Positions 48,521 to 61,632 of a stretch of DNA of 64,000 nucleotides are shown piece after piece. This DNA is from Spirodela intermedia (taxonomy: Eukaryota > Streptophyta > Magnoliopsida > Alismatales > Araceae), in assembly GCA_902729315.2 (NCBI GenBank), contig LR746268.1, positions 6,679,501-6,743,500 of the forward strand, given 5' to 3'. The notes under the pieces were generated by a model. That model was not told the DNA's origin, did no database searches, and worked only from the letters and a program-made list of their open reading frames with translations. Numbering within the stretch: position 1 is the stretch's first letter; every line of letters starts with the position of its first letter. Position numbers and translations under genes: made by a program.

Positions 48521-49012
48521 ACAGGAGTGGCAAAGGGGAGGGTGATGGGAGATGACAATGATTAATGACTTATGATCCGCCCATCATTTAGCTGGGCTTA
48601 TCTAATTACCCACCCATATTTCAAGTTCCAGTCCCTTGTTTCTGACCAAAGTTCTGGCTTTTGGGACTGGTAACAGCAGCCGATGGGTCGATAAACCCAG
48701 AAACTTGTCCAGCCCGATTTGATCCCTCCTTATCTAGGTCGAGGACTGTCTTTGATCTCTCTCTTTCCAGTCCTATTCAAAGCTGAATATAATCTCGTAG
48801 GAATATCACTGGAAATTTAAAAGACGCGGCCACCGCTATTATCAAAACGGATCCATCAAGATGAACCGTATAAACAATTCACAGTAAGGATTTGACCTAG
48901 TCGACCGACGTCGTCACATGCATGCATTTGGCAGCCATCTCAGCAACCACTATGGTCTGTCAGTTCCAGTGTCCTTCGGCGATCAATGTGGCAGAACGCT
49001 TCATCAGCAAAC

Positions 49013-49014
<2 letters not shown>

Positions 49015-49052
<38 letters not shown>
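49015..49052 (+). repeat. (GA)n microsatellite near START gene 3' end
   Basis: About 38 bp of AG/GA dinucleotides 76 bp beyond the stop codon of the START-domain gene, so probably in its 3' UTR. Confidence 0.9.
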
Positions 49053-49053
<1 letters not shown>

Positions 49054-49127
49054 ACTGTTGTCATTTATTAAGCTTTATGTACGGGTATTTACCGCGTTAG
49101 TTCTGTTATTTTTCCTATTGAGCAAAA

Positions 49128-50164
49128 TCATATGGCCCCGTTGATCGGGCAAGCTTCCGCCACTTTCTTAAGATTTTCAATGATCATCACCAGCTTCGTG
49201 TTCAGACGGTTAACGAAGCACCTGGGCAGCCATCCCGCTGGATCCAGCTGTAAAAGAACAAGAACAAGAACAAGAATACCTCATTGCTTCATCTATAGCA
49301 GGGTAAGATCTCAGCAACTGCTCGAATGATTTCGAGGAGCCGGGCTCTTCCGGCGGTGGATTACCTGAACAACGTAGGTCACCATGCATGAGTCGTCCTC
49401 CGTCTTTTCCACAACCCACCCTGATTGCAGAAGCAGACCTCGGATGGAGTTATTCTTCTCGGGCTGTAATCCCGCAGCGATCTCCTTCGGTAGTGAAGCC
49501 ACTGCGACCACCTGGAGCAGTGGGAACAGCGTTAGATCTAATAAACCCTAGCGAATCCAGTTTATGGGGAGTTTCAACGGCCGCCGTCCTTACAAGGGTG
49601 CCGTCGTCCATCGTCTCCCGCCGCTCGTAGACGATGAACTCCCTGTTCCTGAAGAGAGGCTTGGAAGCGTCGCCGAACCTCAGGCGAATGATGCTGAGGT
49701 TGTCGCCGATATCTCTGATGTACTCCGTTTCCACGAGGTTGGGGTCCCATTGCTTCAGAGATCAGACAGATCCCATGAATAGGGGACGATTCTCAGTCTC
49801 GGCCTTGATTTGATCGATAATCGATCGGAAATCATACGATCATATCAAGGACTTTCGGGAAGATCAGAAGAAAGATTATTGATCCAACAGTCCCACCTTG
49901 GCGGCGTCAATCGCGTTGGCGACTGTCATGAACTGGCGAGGGGAGACGGACTGGAGCAGCCACCGGCTCCGGAAAACATGGAGTGAGCCGGCCCGCCGCC
50001 TGGATATCTCGACGCCATCGTCGAGGGTGAGAACCTTCCAGCCATCGTTCCCTCCGACCCTGCCGGATTCTGACGCAGACAGCAGCTCCTGGATGCAGCT
50101 CTCGCTGGCGTACAAGACGTACCTTTTGAGAGAGTCCTCGCTGATGGACCTTTCGGAGAAGACG
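49128..50164 (-). CDS. START-domain lipid-binding protein (5' end unresolved)
   Basis: Three exons are firm: 49752-49594, 49511-49365 and 49247-49128, preceded by an exon that ends at 49897 and starts at or before about 50140-50164. All joins are in phase. The readable product is about 230 aa and is a START domain: DGWKVLTLDDGVEISRRR, FRSRWLLQSVSPRQFM, QWDPNLVE, LSIIRLRFGDASKPLFRNRE, FIVYERRE, then SGWVVEKTEDDSCMVTYVVQ and the C-terminal helix WLPRCFVNRLNTKLVMIIEN. Family knowledge: START domains bind sterols, phospholipids or other lipids in a deep pocket. The end KVAEACPINGAI is complete. The N-terminus is unclear: a hydrophobic MEVSSIATTCAFLVAFFP frame and a DLQDDLRRIRCLYAFL frame both lie upstream (50230-50430) but no phase-consistent join to the START exon is obvious. 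No homeodomain is seen. Confidence 0.8.
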
Positions 50165-52202
50165 CTCGAGAAGGTGAGAGCAGACGAAGAGAATGGGGCC
50201 GCCGATGGAGGTGGGAGGGAGAAGTTACCAGGAACGCGTACAGGCAGCGGATGCGGCGGAGGTCATCCTGTAGATCGCCGCTGCTCAGGTCAGAATGTAA
50301 GAGGAATCTATGAATAGGGTTGGCGGAGGTGGGGAAGACGATCTCAGCATAGGAGGACGATGGACAAGGACAGGAAAGAAGGCCACCAGGAAGGCGCATG
50401 TGGTTGCAATGGAGGAGACCTCCATGATAGAGAACACGTGCCCTCGTCCCCCCTTCCGCAGACCCAAAAGAGAGGGATTCTTTTCTTTAAAGCCGGGGAG
50501 ATGGCAGGCTCGCTGAGGTGGGAGCACATGGAGTGCGTGAGACAGGGGGGACAAAGGAATGGGCAAGGAAGAAGACGGAGCCACGGGCCACGCCGGCGGT
50601 GGGGGGCCCCCCGCCGCCATATCCCGTGGCCGTGGTTACGCCGCAGCGGTGGTAGCTGCGGCGGCGGAGGGCCTTCATCCTCAGGTGCCTGCGCACTGCT
50701 GATGTACAGAACGAAAAGTTGGGAGAAGACGAAGGAGAAGGCCATCCTCTGTGTCTGCCTGTAATGGCTGGAGAACAGATCGATCACAGATAAAATCAGG
50801 GTATTTCACCTGAGAGGAGAAATCTGCGGCGTAACAGACCTTTTTCTGATCATCTACAGGAGCCGAGGACACTCGGGTGCGGCGGCGCGCTCAAAGATCC
50901 ATGCAGCTTCAACCGGGCAAGATCCATGGCATCTTCCCGCGGCAAGATGTCCGATTCCTGATCTTTTTCATTTGAGAATCTTGATTTGTCTGCGGAAAGC
51001 AAAGGAACAATCCTCATTTTTGGGAGAGGACCGTCCGCTGAACAGGATTGCCTTTTGTACGAGTAATTTCTGGGGGCTTAGGATACCGAAAATCTCAGCA
51101 TTTAGTTGCATCATGGAGAAAGAAAAAAGAAGAAGAAAACAGTGAAGTACGGAAAAGGCTCATTGGAAGGAACAGTCCCAGTTCGGCGAGCAAGTCCTAT
51201 TTTCACCTCGACAGGCTGTCCCTCACTGCCTTTCTGATGGGTGTGAACTCCAGGCCCAGCTTCGTCAGCCTCTTCGCGGCAGCTCTGCATTCCCCACAGG
51301 CTCAGCTGGGTTTCTCCAGAAAACCTGTCGCAGTTATATTGAGTATTATCATGGATATGCCTCCTCAGAGCAAAATCAGAAAACAATAATTTCGTTGAAA
51401 ACAAGTCAATTTCGTCGAAATCACTCATCAAGAAAGAAAAAAGCCGACGAAGCCATGGCCCCTCGTCTGGCAGACCTCCTTTTCCTCCCCGCCATGGCTG
51501 CTGCCGACGACCCTACCGCTCTCCGCCGCCGCTCTTCAAGGACGATGGGTCTGATCTTTATATCAGAAAGAAGGTGGGGGATTCCCGAAGCACCACCGAT
51601 TTCCCCACCTCATACGTTGAACTCGATCTGAACCCAGTTCTTGAACGATCTCTACCATCTTCCTCGGGGAGTCGGAGGAGAACACCATGTGCGCTTACCA
51701 ACCCAGCTGGGGGACGGATTCCTCCTCCAAGATCCAATATTTTTCACGCCTCACAGGAAAATTAAACAAAGACCGTGAAATATTTAGAAGTAATTTTTAT
51801 TCGAATATTTGAGTATTTTATGTATTTATTTATTTTTTGGAAAAAGTTAAACATCACACTTGAGAGCGTTGGTGGTTGAAGCCCGTGCTATGGACAGCCC
51901 AAGTATGCCTCGGCCCGCCTGCTGGACATCGAGATCCACTGGTCCGTCCGTTGGACAACTACGAAGAAGGGGATGCCACGTGGCAAGAAAGGGGCCACAC
52001 GTCAACAGAGAATGGAAAGCCGGATTCGAGGAGGCGTTTTTCGTACCTCCAAGACCATCAGGACTCCGCCGATGTGCGGGCGTCGTCGGAGTGGCACCGT
52101 CCGCCGGTGACGTCGGATCTCGTTGACTGGCAAGGGGGGTGTGTCGGGGGGGGGGCTTAGAAGGAGATCGATGAGACAGAGGAGCGCAGGAGAGACGCTC
52201 CC
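50165..52202. other. Divergent region between START-domain and NYN-domain genes
   Basis: The left third (50165-50800) probably holds the first exon(s), 5' UTR and promoter of the START-domain gene. The right end is the NYN gene promoter. In between, 51528-51765 on the plus strand has a coding-like frame with no recognised homology. An AT-rich segment lies at 51780-51840 and a G run at 52140-52156. Confidence 0.45.
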
Positions 52203-55200
52203 ATGAAATCCGCTGTCGTTTCTCCCGCCGCCACTTCTTCCGCGGTAATGGCGGGGAGCAGAAAGCCCGAACGGCACAAGGTCGTCATCCCTCGCTTCTT
52301 TGGGCTCTTTTGATGCTCTTGAAGCTTTCTCCCTCTTGATAATTTGGCATTTCCCTGTTCATCAGAATTGTGGTAGAGATGTTAGTTGAATGTGACAAGT
52401 TTGTCTCAGCATCGTGGTAGCTTCTATTTTCTACCTTCCAAATCAAAGAATAATTGAGCTTCCAATTAATAAATAACGGGATTTATCCGTAATCCTCTTC
52501 ATGGTTCTGAAGGATGAATGTGTTCGCAAGTCCAGTTGGTCTATAATATGACAGCAATGGTGGACTCGGTGAGCATGTCGGCAGTCCAGTTTCTTGACGG
52601 GGTGACTTGCGAACTCAACGTAGGATATCTCCATTTTTTTCGCATCAAAACTGTTCAACAGACTCTCTGGATGTCTGGATTGGTAAATCTGTAGACAATT
52701 TAGCAGGTGAATCACTGAAATGTGAATTCATTCTGTATGTTGGAGATTTCCGTTAGGTTAGTTTTGTAATGCATCGAAAGACTCTTTTCATTGCTGCAGC
52801 CTTCACCTGATTGCTATATATATATCGGAGGAGAACTCTACACCCTTTTTCTAGCCAGGCTGGCACAAAAGATGAGCGTAAGGGGGGAAAAAAAACTTAA
52901 CGTCGTATATATATGGTAACTAAAGGTCCTTGTTTAGTCCCTGCTTGTATTTACTCCACAATTCTAACGGATAAATACAATTCCTGATTTTTTTTTTCTT
53001 TCTTTTCTCACTAGTATTGCGTCTTTGACGAGATTAGTAACTGCCTTGGTAATCACTCAGGTGCCTCCAGATGGGTTTATCCCATCCGACAAGGAGAGTG
53101 GTGCTTTAAGGGGGACATCTTTACCGTTATTTCTTAGAGAATGAGAACGACAAAGAAGTAGATATTGAACAAAGCAACAGGAATTATTAATGATCTATGG
53201 ATGCCCAGATATTTCCTTTTGTCTCATGTACCATATTTTACATGTCTTGATTTGTTTGATTTTTTTTCCATTGGTCAGCGTAAGTTTTTAATCCGCCACA
53301 TATATTCTAGTCGAATTAGACAGAAGTGAATGCAAATCGCCCCTTTTAGGTCAAGGACTTGAGACTTGGGTAATTTCAGTTCCCTCCCTCCAAATTTCCA
53401 TGGTTATGTTGTCATTGTGTAATAGAATTTGTGCTTTCAGGGTTCCGATCAGGCACCTGCTAGGATCACATCAAATGTGAAGCAGAACTTGCAACTGCTA
53501 AAATTGTGGAAAGTAAGTGACAGAGGATGTGTTCAGATATATGGATTGGCAGCATAATTCTTCAGATTGCACTCCTAATGTTATCCATTCTTGCACATAT
53601 GCATACTAATGTATGCTATGGTTCTAAACAATTTGTAAAACATTCATGACATGGATAATTACTCGGAGAGTCTCTTTTCGGTTATTTTAAATTATCACTT
53701 GGTTTAAACCTTTGGAATAGATGGTGCATGTCTTTAATTTGAATTTTTTTTTCACCTTTAATTCAAAGGTTTAATTTGTGCTTACTTTTTTGTCTTAGAC
53801 CAGTGGGATTTTTGTTTTTTCAGGGTTTGCCTGATAGTTTCCCTGGATTTGTGCTATAGATGCCATTATATCCTGGGTATATTTATATGCTCTATGTTGG
53901 AAACTCTTTAGGAGTATCAGAAGCAGAAGTTTGGGGCGCCAAAGCCTGCCACTAGTTATCGCAAGAAGAAGGTTGTGAAAGAGAAGCTTCCAGAGGATAC
54001 AGACCTCTATGAAGATCCCACCTTGAATCTCTACTAGTGGGGTTCTAATCTTTGATCACTATTACAGTGTTTATTGGTTTCAATGAACCTTATAGGCACC
54101 ATGCTCAAAGTTTTATTTTCATAGTTTTTTGTTGTTTTTTTTTATAGTACTAATCAGGGTCTGGAGTCTGCTGTCCCTGTGCTACTTGTTGACGGATACA
54201 ATGTATGTGGCTATTGGCCGAAGCTGAAAAAGCATTTCATGAAAGGAAGGTTGGATGTTGCCCGACAGAAGCTCCTTGATGAATTGATAGGATTTAGTGT
54301 CCTAAAAGGTTTGTCATATCTCTACTTGTATTATTTTAGCTAGTATCCTGTATATTTTGGGGCCTGCATTTCAATTAACAAAAAAGTGCCTCCTTGTCCC
54401 ACGTTTGGGCATTTATTTTATTTTACGCCGCAAGTACTATCATAAATTGTTTCACAATTTTTTTACCCAACCTGTCTTTATGGTTTGTGAATTTTAAAGA
54501 TTTAGTTGATTGTTAACAATCTTTTATGAGTGTCCCCTTCTATTCCGTACAATGGAGATTTGTTACATAACTTTTCCCACTACGCCTGTGTGCATTTTAT
54601 TTAGCCTTCTCCCCCTGCTTTTGTGCATATTTTACTTTATATTTTACGAAATATTTACTCCTATTCTTTACATGTAATTTTAGGCATCTCTGTTTGTAGG
54701 AACCACCACTGGCCAATAAGCTTTTCATTGGGCTTGCCATCCTCTAAAGGTAGTCCACTCTCTGGAAAATGATTTATGCTGGGACTTTTGACGTAACAAA
54801 TGGAGAGTTGGGGGAGTTGATATCATGTCGACAGAGGATCAGAAAACTTTTGTTCAGATCTTCCAGATATAGTCAGTCCTAGTTGACCCTACGGTGTTGG
54901 GATGAGGTTTTATGAATACGGTGTTGAGATTTTACTATCGTGTTTGGTAAGGTTAAAAATTTAAAAATGGGGTTAAACGTGGGTCAGAACTGGCTGAACT
55001 TGACTAAGACCAGGCGAATTTAGTTATATTTTTGGATGTGCTTTGTAAGAGGAACCTTACTGATTATGATTCTTCTTGGGGCTTTAAATCAGTTATTGAG
55101 GCGTGGCCACTATACCATCCTTCAAGTCAAAGTTTCGCTAGGAGTTTATTGAAGTAGTTTATTGAAATTGTTGAAGAAGATATGGACAAGGGATGAGTGT

Positions 55201-58200
55201 CTTTTTCGTAACTTCTTTGAGCTGGGAATGGCATATAATATGGGATTGGTCATCAGGCACGTTTAAACAAACGGATCCGCTAACTCTGATCACATGATAT
55301 CATAATTCAGAATCTTTCAGAATTGGAAGACTGAGAGTTACAAATGAGAGATACTGTCATACTATAATTTAATCCTCGATCTACATACTACTAATTTTGT
55401 ATCACAAAGATCTATGCAAAGATCCTCAAAATCATGTTTATATGATACTTGTGAATAAAAAGTAGCTAGTGAAGTATCTATTCATCTTCTGTTAGAGAAT
55501 ACTTCGTTCCAGGAATTCTGGATAATCCTGGTTTTTCTTCCTGAGGAAGAAGTAGAATTCAGTATTGTGGTAGCAGAGCATTATGATTGTGAGAGTCAGT
55601 CACAATGATTTTTTCTCGTTTTATATGTCATGTGCTTGAATAGCTTTGTCTTAGATTGAAACTGATTTGAAGGGATTAGTTCATTGCGTTTATGATGAAA
55701 ACAGGATTAGGCGGAGAGACTGGCATGTTACCAACAAATACTTCCCTTCACTGAACTCAACTTACCGTTGTTTTACTAATTTATTTTCACTGGATACGGG
55801 GAGTTTGATCAGTTTAGTTGAGTGTGGGACTAGGCCTCCTACCGTCTCAATCTTGACCGACTGGAAATGAGATCCTGTTACAGTGTATTTGACTGTAGCA
55901 TTATGTTGTGTATTTCAATGACATTGAGGCAATGCCTTCGTAATAGGACAGAAAAGCCGAAATAAGAGGTTATAAACATCACAGTGGGGGTTATAAGAAA
56001 TTATAAGAATACTATCCTGATTACGGAGGGAAGGCTTGGCAGGGTGACGTGATGATTGCTCTCTCATGGTTGAACTGTAAAACTTTTATTCATATCTTTT
56101 GATGTACGCACCTTTTTCCCCCCTCTCGGATGAAGTTTTTGAGAATCCCCTGGCTTGACCCCATTTGAAAGGAAAAATCAGATGGGAGGCTTTCTGGCTC
56201 AGCAGCCGTCAGTAAAACTACCACCTCTTGGATGCTGTTAGCGGAAAAAGACCCGCAATATGCGAATTTTCTCTCTCCCGTAACTGTGAAAAATCATTAG
56301 AAACTTTATCATCTTTGATGGTAAAATACCGTTCCAGCTGTTTTTTCCAGAATGGCATATCATTCTGCAATCTTCTTCTGACGTGAGACAAAGGAATGTA
56401 CATATGTATGCTCGTGATTTGTACCATATTTGTTTAACACATCAAATAAGGCTCAAGTAACCTGAAGAAGTGAACAGAAGGATGAACTTTGGCAACCACT
56501 TATTGTGTGCCTGTTGTGTGCGGCCTATAAAATGGCCTATTGTAGTTTGTATTCATGTTTAAGCATGTATGATAGTTCAAAAAATTTCCAATATTCCTTG
56601 TCAAACTTGTGTGCACGTTGAAAGTTTGTATATAGATTTACTGGTCCTTTGTGCAAAATGTTGCCAAAAGAAAATTTCGCACCTGACTAACATAACCGCT
56701 CTGATAAGTGATGGGGAAAGATGAAACCAATGTGTAGTTTACGTTCATGTAAATTTTCCGTTCCATTGGCATTTCGCAATTTTTTTTAATCGAAACCATG
56801 ATCAAGAAGAACGCCAAGAAATCACTTCAAATAAAGCCATTAATCTGTTAATCCAGTACACGTCGTATTGCAGTTGTGTTCTTCTCTTAGAGGGTCCATT
56901 AGACTTCATAACCGCATTTTTTCTGTGGCTCTGGTTTTTGTACTTGTGTTGACCTTGATATCTGATTTCAAAATTATAATTATGCAGAAGTAAAGGTAGT
57001 GGTCGTCTTTGATGCCATGTTGTCTGGGCTCCCAACTCACAAGGAAAATTTCGCTGGGTATGATCTTGAATTTTTCTATGGTGTTCCCCGTCATCTTGTG
57101 TTTCCTTCCCTTTTTACTGAAAATTTTCTCCCTGGATCGGATATGTTAGGTTCCTATCTTATTATTCGGTTTCAATTTATGAGGTTCCAATCCAAATTAA
57201 TTTAGGGAAACTCGAGGAGCACTTGAAAGTTGAAAAAAAATGCAGAAGACCGCTTGGACATAACTTGGCCCATCTCACTCGGACTAGTCAGTTCCAAGTC
57301 ATCATTATGGCCTTCCCTTTTATGGCAAGGGGAAGGCCCAGAGAGACAAAGGAGATGAAGAAGAGAAGAAGAGAAGAGGAAGAAACGGCTGCTGCTTTTA
57401 GGAAGAAGTGGAAAGGGGATCTTGTTTGCAGCGTCAAAAAAACGTGAAATAAAAAAACTGAACACAGAAACATCATCGTCTTCTGCTCAACACTGCCTTC
57501 CTTTGGCTACCTCCTATTGTACCCACATGCAACAACCCCCATCTATTTCTCCCCAAAAAGGGTAAGAATTTTCTGGGAAAGGTAAATAAGGATTGACACT
57601 TTTAAACAGATAGTTCGAATTACTTCGTAACATAATTTCCTATTATAAAACTTTTTAGATATAGTCTAAAGGGTTGAACATGTTTATTTTCTTTTTCCCC
57701 CTAACTAAAAATTTCATTTTGAAATCTCCTAGTCTAATGTGAGGGATTAGACCTTCCCGTGTTTGATTCGGATTTCATGGACCTCGTTTGGGTTAGAGGT
57801 GTTAAGATCTCTACTTGATCTCCTCAAGCCTCTGCGGTCACTGCAGCAAGAAATGAAGAAGAGGAAAAACGAAATCGGGGCTTATAATCTTCTATTCTCA
57901 AGTTCAAATGGTGCGGGACTGGTTTATTTATACCAGCCCCGAATTATACAACTAGGCCGGTCCCATATTAAACCGAACCGGTACGGTTTGTACGAGAGTG
58001 GAAAGGTAGGCCCAAACAGTATGAACCCAAATATAAAAAGAAAGTATTGACGTTGCTTGCAAGAGGGGTTGAGCCTGAGCTGAGAGTTCTTTCAAGAACC
58101 TGGCATTAGATCAGAAAGTTTGTGAATACCTATGAAATGGATGTCAATGTTGACGGGTTCCATCTCATTTTGACCGTGTATCTTCATAATGGTTATAAAA

Positions 58201-61200
58201 GAAAGTGCTCGATCTTGTCAGTTGCCTGTCCTTCTTTCAACTCTAAACGTATGGAAGTAAATCCTCAATTTTTGGATTCATGAAAGTGATCAATTAAAAA
58301 TGTGCTACAGATGCTTCAAATTGCATCTTATAAAAAGATACTCCTCCAGCTCTTTACCTTAGAGCTCGCCCATAGTCTAAACTAGTCTGATCGAATGTGA
58401 TAATTGGGCTCAGTTGGTGTTGAATAAAGTTTTGTCAATATTTATCCTGTCAATGGTATCCAAAGGAGTTGACTTAGCTCTGGGTCATTGGAAGGTACGT
58501 GTGGCGATTCTGGGTCATTGGATGAAGATAAGTGTTTTCATTAGCTCTATTGGTGTTCAACGCAGTAGTTGAGACGGTCTCACAACAACTGTGCACAATG
58601 AAGCTGCATTAACTAGATTTGAGAATATTTATCTCTTTTACTGTGCTATTTGCTTATGTCATTGTGCACAGCATAATTGACTGATGCAATCAGTTTTCTA
58701 GTTAACTCTTTGTGCGTGTTTTGTGACCATTGTTACAATATGTGAATATGGAGTGTAGAAAATGGATACCTGGGGAACTCCTGATAGCGTCTATATTTAT
58801 CTGAATATTTGACCGGCAGTTCATCAATTTTATCCTCTGTATGGAAAAATGCAGCATCGATATTATTTTTTCGGGAGAGACGTGTGCTGACTCATGGATT
58901 GAAAAAGAGGTTAGCCATCATTATGACTACACAAATCGGTGCAGACATATTAATCTGATTTCATGTATAGAACGTCTTTTTGGCTTGATTTCTCTAGTTT
59001 TCTGATTGGTAGTTGTCTAACACATGTACAGATTGTAGCTTTGAGGGAGGACGGCTGTCCTAGAGTTTGGGTCGTGACTTCTGATTCATGTCAGCAGCAA
59101 GCAGCACATGGAGCAGTACGTAGTTGTCTTGCTAGAGGGAATAATTTCATTCAGTATAAGCTAGGTTGAAACTCTAGCAGTTTCCTTTCGTGTTCGGGTT
59201 AAGCTCGACAGTTCGTTGTTGCAACGTATTATTTTCATTCATGAAAATAACATTTTCAAACAGGAGGTTGTTCTCAGACAAAGGTTTTAGCCGTTTCCTC
59301 TGCCTTTTCCTCAAGTAAGCAGAGCTTATTCACATATGAGTTTGTGACCTGTGAGGTTTAATAAGTCTTCTAAAAGTGACCACTGCAATTTAAAGTTTCC
59401 AATTGCAGTCTAATATTACGTATAAATTACATTTCTTAAGTAAGCGCAATCTTAATGCCCTGACATATTAAGTTGAACTTATCTTGGGGACCTCAATAGC
59501 TTCCTCGCCGTCTTCATCACTTGAGTTGTATTCCTACGTTGACATTTAGCTCTTCTGCTCTGATCCATTAATGATTGCTGAACTTTATATTTTTATTTTC
59601 CAGGGAGCTTTTGTGTGGAGTTGCAAAGCTTTAGTTTCAGAGGTGAGGAAAAATGTACTCCTAGTTATTTTCCTTTTCGTTTAGTTGTTATTATTGTCTA
59701 CCCATAGAACATTTCTACTCATGATGAAACTAAGAATTATCTGGAATTGATCTAATCATGCATTTTGTGTTGTGCTGTCCTTTGGTGGTTTTGTTCTTCC
59801 CGTGTTAGATCTCCAATTCACTTTCCAAAGGTTACATCTCAATTTTATAATTTCAACGAGTTTAATCGTTGATCTACCATTGCTTCCGAATATTGACCAA
59901 CATAGTTTTAACCTTGATGATTGATTTTCGTGGTTTGACAATGAGTCCAGTAATTCTAAATCGGAGGATGGAGCGAATATTTCCAATTACTCTGTTCTTG
60001 TGCAGACCGAAAGCTTAATTTTCCTTGCTTTGGTTCAAAAGTCAGTTCTCAATAAAACAATTCTTGTGCAGTGGCTTCTCGATGCCCATTTATGATTCTT
60101 GATTTCTGATGAGTTTTCTGCCTACTTTCTATTATTCTTCTAAAGGTGGCATGCCCTAGATCTCACCATTTTCTTAAGATGATATATCAAATTTTATAAA
60201 CCGGTGCCATTGTTTACCCCATATATCATGTGATGTATTTGAGGCAAAATGTTCAGAAACGCATGCCCGCACTGTGGATTCATGGGTATCTGCGTGGTGG
60301 CCCTTTTCTGAGGCGTTCATGTATTGGATGAAATATTAAAATATATATAAAATATTTTCCTTTAATAACTCTTATTCTGAGTATCTGGTAATACAAATAA
60401 GTAGAATTTTTTTAAAAAATAAAAATCTAAGGATTGTTCTCCGACAATACTTTTGATATATCCGAGGCTTTGTCTTCCCGAACTTCCGTTGTCAGTTCAT
60501 TTTCAATTTGAAGAACCGTGCATTCATCCAAACTCAGAAACATAGCGTCCAATAGTCTTCTCAGATCAATGTGTTTCCTTTGTCAGACTAATGCTCGTTT
60601 TTCAAGAACTATCATTCTCCTTTTCCTGATTTTTAAATAATTGTAGAGAGCTTTTTTGACGCCTCTTCAGAAGATTTTCAGAATTTTACTTGTTGCTCTT
60701 GTTCCATGAATTGAGATTTCAAACGCTGTTGGTACGTACAATTTATTCACTACATTTTTCAACACTAATTGGGAGCCTTTTTCTGCATTTTCCGTCGCTC
60801 CTCATCCCTTTCACCCTCATGATAATGAAGAGAAACAAGCAAGGAAGACAGGGCGACTGCAGCATTATTTTTTTTGGTTCCAGAGAAAGAGAGGCGCATC
60901 AATGTTTTCTTTTGCTCGCCACTGAGTCCCGCTAGTTTTATTCTTTTGTAGATAAAGGCTACAGAAAGAGAATTTGAGCAGATTCTTCAGGACAACAGGT
61001 TTAATTCTTTTTAAATGATATTTCAGAAATTTCTCTTTTAATACTTTTGCCAGTGATTTCTTCAAACTGCCCACTACATTGCAAAAGGTCTTGTTCCATG
61101 GCTGTATGCCCAAAAATAGTTACTCCAACTAATCAGTAGCCTTCCAAGCTCCTACAACATTTCCCAGTCCAGTTTCTTTCTATGGATCCTCCCATTCGAG

Positions 61201-61632
61201 CTGAGAAGTTTCAGATTGCTATTGAGTCTGAGAAATCTACGTGGGTGCTTTCTCTTGCCCTTTGAAATACTCAAGAAATTTTCACAGCCAGATTTCCCAT
61301 TCTGGCAATGCCTACCCTATCCATATGAATAGAACTTGCTTTCAGCTGTGAGAGACTTTATCGGTGGCTACCCATATCGGTCCAGCCAGACTCCGACCAG
61401 ATATATTTGACCGAGTTCATCTTCCAAGTTGTTGGGATTACTATGCCGGCCTTACTCTTGTGTGGACATCTTGTTCTCTCGTCTTCTCTAGGAAACTAAG
61501 CACCAGTTCATCCCTGGGGCTTGCAGGTCGACATCCATGCAGGGAAAGCTGCTCCAGCACAACCTGGAGCCTGAAGTAGTTCATGCACTCAAGGACCTCA
61601 AAAGGAAGCTCTCGGAAGGGGAGTCCTCATGA
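52203..61632 (+). CDS. YacP-like NYN-domain protein (putative RNase)
   Basis: Ten exons, 52203-52280, 53441-53512, 53912-54036, 54148-54308, 56988-57057, 58855-58909, 59032-59115, 59604-59642, 60952-60998 and 61527-61632, join in phase to 278 aa. A lysine-rich N-terminal segment (LQLLKLWKEYQKQKFG, SYRKKKVVKEK) is followed by an NYN/YacP domain from about residue 100: VLLVDGYNVCGYW (Asp107), VVVVFDAM (Asp154), IIFSGETCADSWIEKE and VWVVTSD (Asp205). These acidic residues are the PIN-like metal-binding set. GAFVWSCKALVSEI and a charged C-terminal helix end the protein. Family knowledge: bacterial YacP/Rae1 is a ribosome-associated mRNA endonuclease, and plant members are predicted organellar. 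Two donors are weak (exon 1 GTCGTC, exon 3 GTGGGG), yet phase and sequence continuity support them. Intron 4 is 2.7 kb. Target peptide and activity are inferred. Confidence 0.92.

Larger units (their letters stand above)
46304..49127. other. Gene-poor spacer rich in microsatellites
   Basis: This 2.8-kb stretch has no open frame that I can match to a protein. It contains a 12-base C run (46619-46630), a short CT run near 47071-47089, CT repeats at 47743-47774, and GA repeats at 48469-48515 and 49015-49052. Open frames near 46485-46861 and 48047-48370 have no recognisable motif. A noncoding transcript cannot be excluded. Confidence 0.5.
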
